From Pseudalkalibacillus hwajinpoensis (GTDB lineage: Bacteria; Bacillota; Bacilli; Bacillales; Guptibacillaceae), in the NCBI RefSeq assembly GCF_039851965.1, contig NZ_CP156675.1:186001-250000 (forward strand): a DNA stretch of 64,000 nucleotides, given 5' to 3'. The notes under the pieces were generated by a model. The model was not told the origin of the DNA. It made no database searches and saw nothing but the letters and a program-made list of their open reading frames with translations. Each line of letters begins with the position of its first letter. Position 1 is the first letter of the stretch. Below, piece by piece: positions 60,123 to 64,000 of the stretch. Both the position numbers and the translations under genes were made by a program.

Positions 60123-60535
60123 AGGCAGGTCCCTAAAAGTATATGGGATCTCTTTTTATGTGACCATCGGAGTAACAGATTAATTGATAAAGCAAAAGAA
60201 CTTGCTCGTGATATCCTACCTTATCCAGCAGTGACAAATAATCGTTTTGGACTTGGATTCTATTTTATATTGATTGGTGGTCTAATGAAAATGAACTAAA
60301 CCATCATGTTTATATGGAGTCACATGAAGCCCCTGGTACTTTTGAATATGTGACTACTAAAGGATTAATTGCGTGCTGTTGGGATCTAAAAGTTTTAAGT
60401 TACGAAAGAGATTGTTGGATAGAGTCCATATTAAATAATCCAAAAGGCTCCCCAGATATAAATAGGTATTTAAAAATGCTATTAAATGAATATTTACCCT
60501 TCACATGTGGGAAGGAGTGGATTGAGAAACTCTGA
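60123..60535 (+). pseudogene. Frameshifted unrecognised protein
   Basis: The first part reads IWDLFLCDHRSNRLIDKAKE, LARDILPYPAVTNNRFGLG. After a shift in a T-run near 60265 the frame continues YIDWWSNENELNHHVYMESH, EAPGTFEYVTTKGLIACCWD and ESILNNPKGSPDINRYLKML to TGA at 60533-60535. The two parts join naturally into one protein of about 135 residues with no recognised family, and one base change separates them from being intact. No start is visible upstream of 60123. Confidence 0.55.
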
Positions 60536-60652
60536 CGAAATATCTAACAAAAAGATCCCGGCAAGGCATTGCAGCTATTGAAACGGTTGCCTAAAGATCT
60601 CCTAAATAAAACAGATCTTTACACAGGATGTAAAGATCAAAAAAAGCAATAA

Positions 60653-60991
60653 CTATTTGTAAGACTCTAAAATTTCTAACCCCTTTTCTTTAACCATCCC
60701 TGAAACTACAAGCGATTTCACAATAGAGATAATGTTAGTCCTATTAAAAATAGGGTTGACTTTTAATGCTTTTTGTTCCAAGGCAAAATTATTACCATTG
60801 TAATTTTGTATATGTTTTGTGAATTCTTTCAAATCTTTTTTGGATAAATCATATGTAACTACTGTTTCGTGTATAGTTGGCTCTTGCATTCTATCGTCAT
60901 TTAGTAATCCCACAAGTGTAAGGAGACTGCGGTTGTGAAATTTTAATTTCTCTATTTCAGCTAATAATTCTTTATACTGGTTATTTTCCAT
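60653..60991 (-). CDS. Unrecognised small soluble protein
   Basis: 112 residues. The N-terminal coiled coil (YKELLAEIEKLKFHNRSLLT) leads to a domain reading IHETVVTYDLSKKDLKEFTK and, near the end, FNRTNIISIVKSLVVSGMVK, then EKGLEILESYK. Family not recognised. A GGAA-type site before ATG 60991 and normal codon use suggest a real gene. It stands alone between remnants. Confidence 0.6.
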   Translation of the reverse strand: MENNQYKELLAEIEKLKFHNRSLLTLVGLLNDDRMQEPTIHETVVTYDLSKKDLKEFTKHIQNYNGNNFALEQKALKVNPIFNRTNIISIVKSLVVSGMVKEKGLEILESYK

Positions 60992-61204
60992 TATGCTCTT
61001 TTTCCTTTCTTATAATAGGAATGCATCTGTTGCCCACGCTATATTTCGAGCATGGAAAGTTTGAACTATAGCAGAAAGGGGAGATTGATAATTTTCACCA
61101 CTTCGCTGTACTGTCACTGACTACTTCCAGAACAATACGTAAGGCTTTACCTCCCTATCGAAAAGCATAAACGATAGGGAACTAATATAAAAGCTAACTA
61201 TAGA

Positions 61205-61448
61205 TCATATTTGCAAGTGTAGAATATGTTGAGGTCCTTTTGGTCCGTCATAAATTTTGTTTTCGTCTCCAAAGCTGGTTTTTTTATATAGGTTTATTGC
61301 GGCTAAATTTCTCTTGTTAACCCCAAGAACAATTTCATTGGTATTCGGAAGAGTTTCTTTAACAAAAGAAGGAAATAATTTTAGTCCTAGTATAGCTAGT
61401 CCCTTACCTTGCCGGGAACTAATTACTTTTTGCCAAATTATTGATCTC
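61205..61448 (-). pseudogene. GNAT-type acetyltransferase C-terminal remnant
   Basis: The minus strand holds VISSRQGKGLAILGLKLF (acyl-CoA pyrophosphate-binding R-Q-G-K-G-x-A), NEIVLGVNKRNLAAINLYKK and HILHLQI to TGA 61205-61207. Motif A plus N-x-x-A-I-x-L-Y-x-K identify the second half of a GNAT acetyltransferase. It begins at the stop of the histidine kinase gene, so the first half was lost. Confidence 0.7.
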
Positions 61449-63128
61449 TTAAGTTTTTGAGAGATTGAATATCAATCTGACTTTCGTCCCTTGCTCTTTT
61501 TCGCTAAATACTTCTATCTTTCCATTATGAGCTTCCACTAATTGTTTGGTAATTGCTAGTCCTAGACCAGACCCCTCCTGGTTAGCAGTAGTTGAAATAC
61601 CTCTATAGTACTTAGTAAACAAATTCTCTAAGGTTTCCTTATCCATACCTTCCCCATTGTCTTCTACTCGGATGCAAAATCTCGATTCTTCACAATATAG
61701 CCTTACGGTTATTTTTGTATGAGCATTGTTATGTTTGATGGCGTTTCCTAACAAGTTACCAATGATTCTTTTAAACCACTTAGTATCCATTTCAAAATAA
61801 ATTGGATTTTCCGTTTCATCCCTGAATTCGACATTATACTCAGAAAACTCAGGGTGGTTAAAAAATTCGATTATAATTTCTTTTAAAAGTGGAGAAACCT
61901 CAATTTTTTCTTTTTGCAATGGCAAAGACTCATACTTCAATCGATACGTTAAGCTTAGGTCATCTATTAATGACTGAATATATTTTCCTTTATCATGAAG
62001 AGAGTTGCCGATGTTTTGTATTTCAGGTGCAGACCACTCGTAGTCAAGCGATCTTAATAAAACCGCATATCCGACCATAGAACTTAAAGGGGTTTTTAAA
62101 TCATGTGATAAACCGGCAATCCAATCTTCTCTCATCTTTATTAACTTTTCATTATGTCTTTTGTTCTCTTGCAACTTGTTTGTAAGAATTCCTAAAGATT
62201 CATGGATCGCAGAAAAAACACGTGGAAAGCGCATTTTTCTTCCTTTTTTCAGTCCTGATGGCTTCTTCAATTGGTTGTTTGCTAAATTTTCAATCCATTC
62301 AAGCATATGGAGAATTGGAATTCCCCACCGTCTTGCATGATAGTAAGAGAGCAGTACCAAGCAGATGAGTACACATAGCAGGAAGATACTCAAATTTATA
62401 AGGACAGAGACTCCAAGTTCATTATCTAAAGAGTTTGCGGTATATGCCCCTTCCCTAGGCGCCCCCAGTACAACAGTATTGTCTGAAATTGATGTTGTCG
62501 CAATGTCGTAGTGCTTGTTACTTACTGGTGTTGCTTCGCTTATGATTTCTTCATTAGTTAATTTTTGAGGTTGATTAAAACTGTCTACAATATCTCCTGT
62601 TTGATCGTAGACTATATACCAAGCCTTGTCCTCTTGAAGGGTATTCTGGAAGGAAGAAGAACTTAAGGTTTCAGCATTTCTTACGGTGTTTATAAGCTGC
62701 TCGCTGATTGAGGGATAGCCGTATAAAGCCATAAGCTCCTCATTTATCATCCAAGACTTAAACTTGTAAGGGGAGTCAAAATCTTTTGTATTTATATTAA
62801 TTAAATCATGCATAGAGTAGTAGTTTTGCACCTCATCGGGCGTTTTTAAAGAGTTAACAACGTCCCCATTTTGGACATCAATAACTTGAAGCCATCCGTG
62901 ATTTTGGTTAATGTTTTCTTTTATATCCTCACTAAACTCCACACTGTTATTTTTTGTGTTTACATTTCCTTCTATGTAATCGTTTGTTGCCCGGGTAAAA
63001 TCTGAATTGTATTCTTGTTGACTTAAGGTTTGATATAGGTAGAAAAAGAAAACACTGATGAGGATTGTACATAAAATTAAGAAAAAAATATGTTGCAAAA
63101 TAAATTGTGAGGTTAGTTTATTGTGCAT
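61449..63128 (-). CDS. Sensor histidine kinase of an OmpR-type two-component system
   Basis: 559 residues. Helix about 11-33, then an extracellular domain of about 205 residues, second helix about 241-262 and a HAMP-like linker. The HisKA box is GLSHDLKTPLSS with phospho-accepting His342. The HATPase domain has an N box GNLLGNAIKHN, G1 VEDNGEGMD and G2 EGSGLGLAITK. The response regulator stop overlaps the kinase start by 16 bases. The large, non-PAS extracellular domain suggests sensing outside the cell. The divergent ABC-permease-like gene at 63939 makes this a probable antimicrobial-peptide or transport-linked system. Confidence 0.93.
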   Translation of the reverse strand: MHNKLTSQFILQHIFFLILCTILISVFFFYLYQTLSQQEYNSDFTRATNDYIEGNVNTKNNSVEFSEDIKENINQNHGWLQVIDVQNGDVVNSLKTPDEVQNYYSMHDLININTKDFDSPYKFKSWMINEELMALYGYPSISEQLINTVRNAETLSSSSFQNTLQEDKAWYIVYDQTGDIVDSFNQPQKLTNEEIISEATPVSNKHYDIATTSISDNTVVLGAPREGAYTANSLDNELGVSVLINLSIFLLCVLICLVLLSYYHARRWGIPILHMLEWIENLANNQLKKPSGLKKGRKMRFPRVFSAIHESLGILTNKLQENKRHNEKLIKMREDWIAGLSHDLKTPLSSMVGYAVLLRSLDYEWSAPEIQNIGNSLHDKGKYIQSLIDDLSLTYRLKYESLPLQKEKIEVSPLLKEIIIEFFNHPEFSEYNVEFRDETENPIYFEMDTKWFKRIIGNLLGNAIKHNNAHTKITVRLYCEESRFCIRVEDNGEGMDKETLENLFTKYYRGISTTANQEGSGLGLAITKQLVEAHNGKIEVFSEKEQGTKVRLIFNLSKT

Positions 63129-63844
63129 TCTGCCTTCACCATCTTATATCCTAATCCTCTAACTGTTTTCAAAAATATCGGTTTAGAAGGATTGGGTTCA
63201 ATCTTATCCCTCAGCTTGTGAATATGTACAATAATTGTATTATCATCTATAAAATTTCCTTTACTTCCCCAAACCTGTTCATATATCTGATCCTTTGTTA
63301 ACACTCGCCCTGAGTTTTCGCAAAAAAATACAAGCAGTTGATACAGTTGTGCTGAACACTCCCTAGTCTCTCCTTCAACAATCAACTCTGCAGCTTTTTT
63401 ATTTACTTTAAAATAGCCAAAGTCTATTCCTTCATCCTGTTCATGTTTTTTAGGTTTTGTATATATTGTGCGTTTTAAAATTGCTTTAGCTCTTGCCACA
63501 ATTTCTAACGGATTAAAAGGCTTCGTTATGTAATCATCTGCCCCAAAAGCAAACCCTGTTAATTTATTAAAATCTGTATCTTTTGCTGTCAAAAAGAAAA
63601 CGGGAGCGTCGGACGCATCTCTTACCGAAGGTAAGATCTCAAATCCAGATTTACCTGGGAGCATTACATCTAAAAGAATTAAGTCGAAACTATATTTTTT
63701 CACTAAATCTAGGGCATCTTCTGCATTGGTACATAGGGTCAAGTTTGTAAAATTTTCTTTTTGAAAGGTGAGACGTAGCATTTCTAAAATATCTTCATCA
63801 TCGTCTACTATTAAAATATTAGGTTGAATATCAATGTCCACCAT
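63113..63844 (-). CDS. OmpR/PhoB-type response regulator
   Basis: 243 residues. Receiver domain 1-125 with the acidic pocket (IVDDDEDI), phospho-acceptor Asp59 (LLDVMLPGKSG), Thr (FFLTAKD) and Lys (GADDYITKPFNP). A winged helix at the C-terminus reads TKDQIYEQVWGSKGNFIDDN and ends TVRGLGYKMVKAE. It is the first gene of the operon, overlapping the kinase by 16 bases, and is divergent from 63939. Likely regulates that transporter gene. Confidence 0.95.
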   Translation of the reverse strand: MVDIDIQPNILIVDDDEDILEMLRLTFQKENFTNLTLCTNAEDALDLVKKYSFDLILLDVMLPGKSGFEILPSVRDASDAPVFFLTAKDTDFNKLTGFAFGADDYITKPFNPLEIVARAKAILKRTIYTKPKKHEQDEGIDFGYFKVNKKAAELIVEGETRECSAQLYQLLVFFCENSGRVLTKDQIYEQVWGSKGNFIDDNTIIVHIHKLRDKIEPNPSKPIFLKTVRGLGYKMVKAECTIN

Positions 63845-63938
63845 TTAACACCTCTTTTTCTAATTAATGTAATGTTAATCTAAATTACAGGTGCTGTAAA
63901 TCTTCTGATGCTACATTTTTAGTGAAGGAGGAATATTA

Positions 63939-64000
63939 ATGTGGGCAATATCTTTACAAGAATTAAAAGGATTATCTAAAGGAATAAGATCCATTATTAT
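63939..64000 (+). CDS. Start of a probable ABC transporter permease gene, cut by the window end
   Basis: AAGGAGG at 63926-63932 lies six bases before ATG 63939, followed by MWAISLQELKGLSKGIRSII. The W-x-I-x-x-x-E-L-K-x-L pattern is typical of the cytoplasmic lead of ABC-2-type permeases. It is divergent from the two-component operon with about 95 bases between them, so the response regulator could control it. Only 20 residues are visible, so the call is provisional. Confidence 0.45.
   Translation, partial: MWAISLQELKGLSKGIRSII

Overview
The window looks like a large plasmid, or an integrated plasmid, of a low-GC, spore-forming member of the Bacillaceae (Bacillus/Priestia-like). This rests on A+T-rich DNA with strong AGGAGG ribosome binding sites, a tricistronic gerA-type spore germination operon, two DUF4183 spore-surface-type genes, an AprX-like subtilase, a YdaP-like oxidase, a GvpU-like gas-vesicle accessory gene and a XerS-type recombinase. 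The plasmid call rests on a Rep_3/RepB initiator at 58025-59248 with twelve 16-bp iterons upstream (57552-57920). It also rests on two separate partition loci: parM/parR at 52577-54144, and parA with a ribbon-helix-helix-like partner at 55272-56577. No tRNA, rRNA or core housekeeping operon was seen.

Layout. 0-10 kb: an MntA/HepT-type toxin-antitoxin pair, xerS, a YHYH/excalibur surface protein, a YolD-like gene, a small XRE regulator operon behind two large perfect palindromes, and a decayed TPP-enzyme gene. 10-31 kb: accessory metabolism, transport and stress genes. These are adaA with a permease, an Lrp regulator facing a CxxC hydroperoxidase-like gene, VOC proteins, two LysE exporters (one facing a TrmB regulator across duplicated operators), DUF421 with a fluoride-type CLC, an APH-family kinase, an AraC/GyrI-like regulator, aprX and ydaP. 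Many broken genes lie between them (DinB, CPBP protease, threonine dehydratase, YczE, MFS, holin). 31-42 kb: two DUF4183 genes, two unrecognised plasmid genes, a short tyrosine recombinase, and three DUF3231 copies (one intact, one split by a stop, one internally deleted) between long direct repeats. Small genes and a frameshifted replication-relaxation-like gene follow. 42-51 kb: a gerA-type operon, two transporters, a GvpU-like gene and an exporter. 51-59.3 kb: the plasmid maintenance module, with the 5' part of a group IIC intron sitting directly after the parR terminator. 59.3-64 kb: remnants, then an OmpR-type two-component system divergent from the start of a probable ABC permease gene.

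How it fits together. Replication and segregation genes occupy 52-59 kb. The rest is an accessory load biased to spore and surface functions, amino-acid efflux or uptake, and detoxification. At least fourteen genes are visibly broken by stops, frameshifts or truncations, and several families of short dispersed repeats lie at the breakpoints, so the replicon appears to be eroding and rearranging. The least explained items are two open frames with a strong ribosome binding site but AUA where the start should be (7798 and 41405), the DUF3231 cluster in repeats, a 13-base motif repeated through the maintenance region, and three consecutive perfect hairpins downstream of the parA locus. All function calls come from reading the translated sequence; no database search was run.
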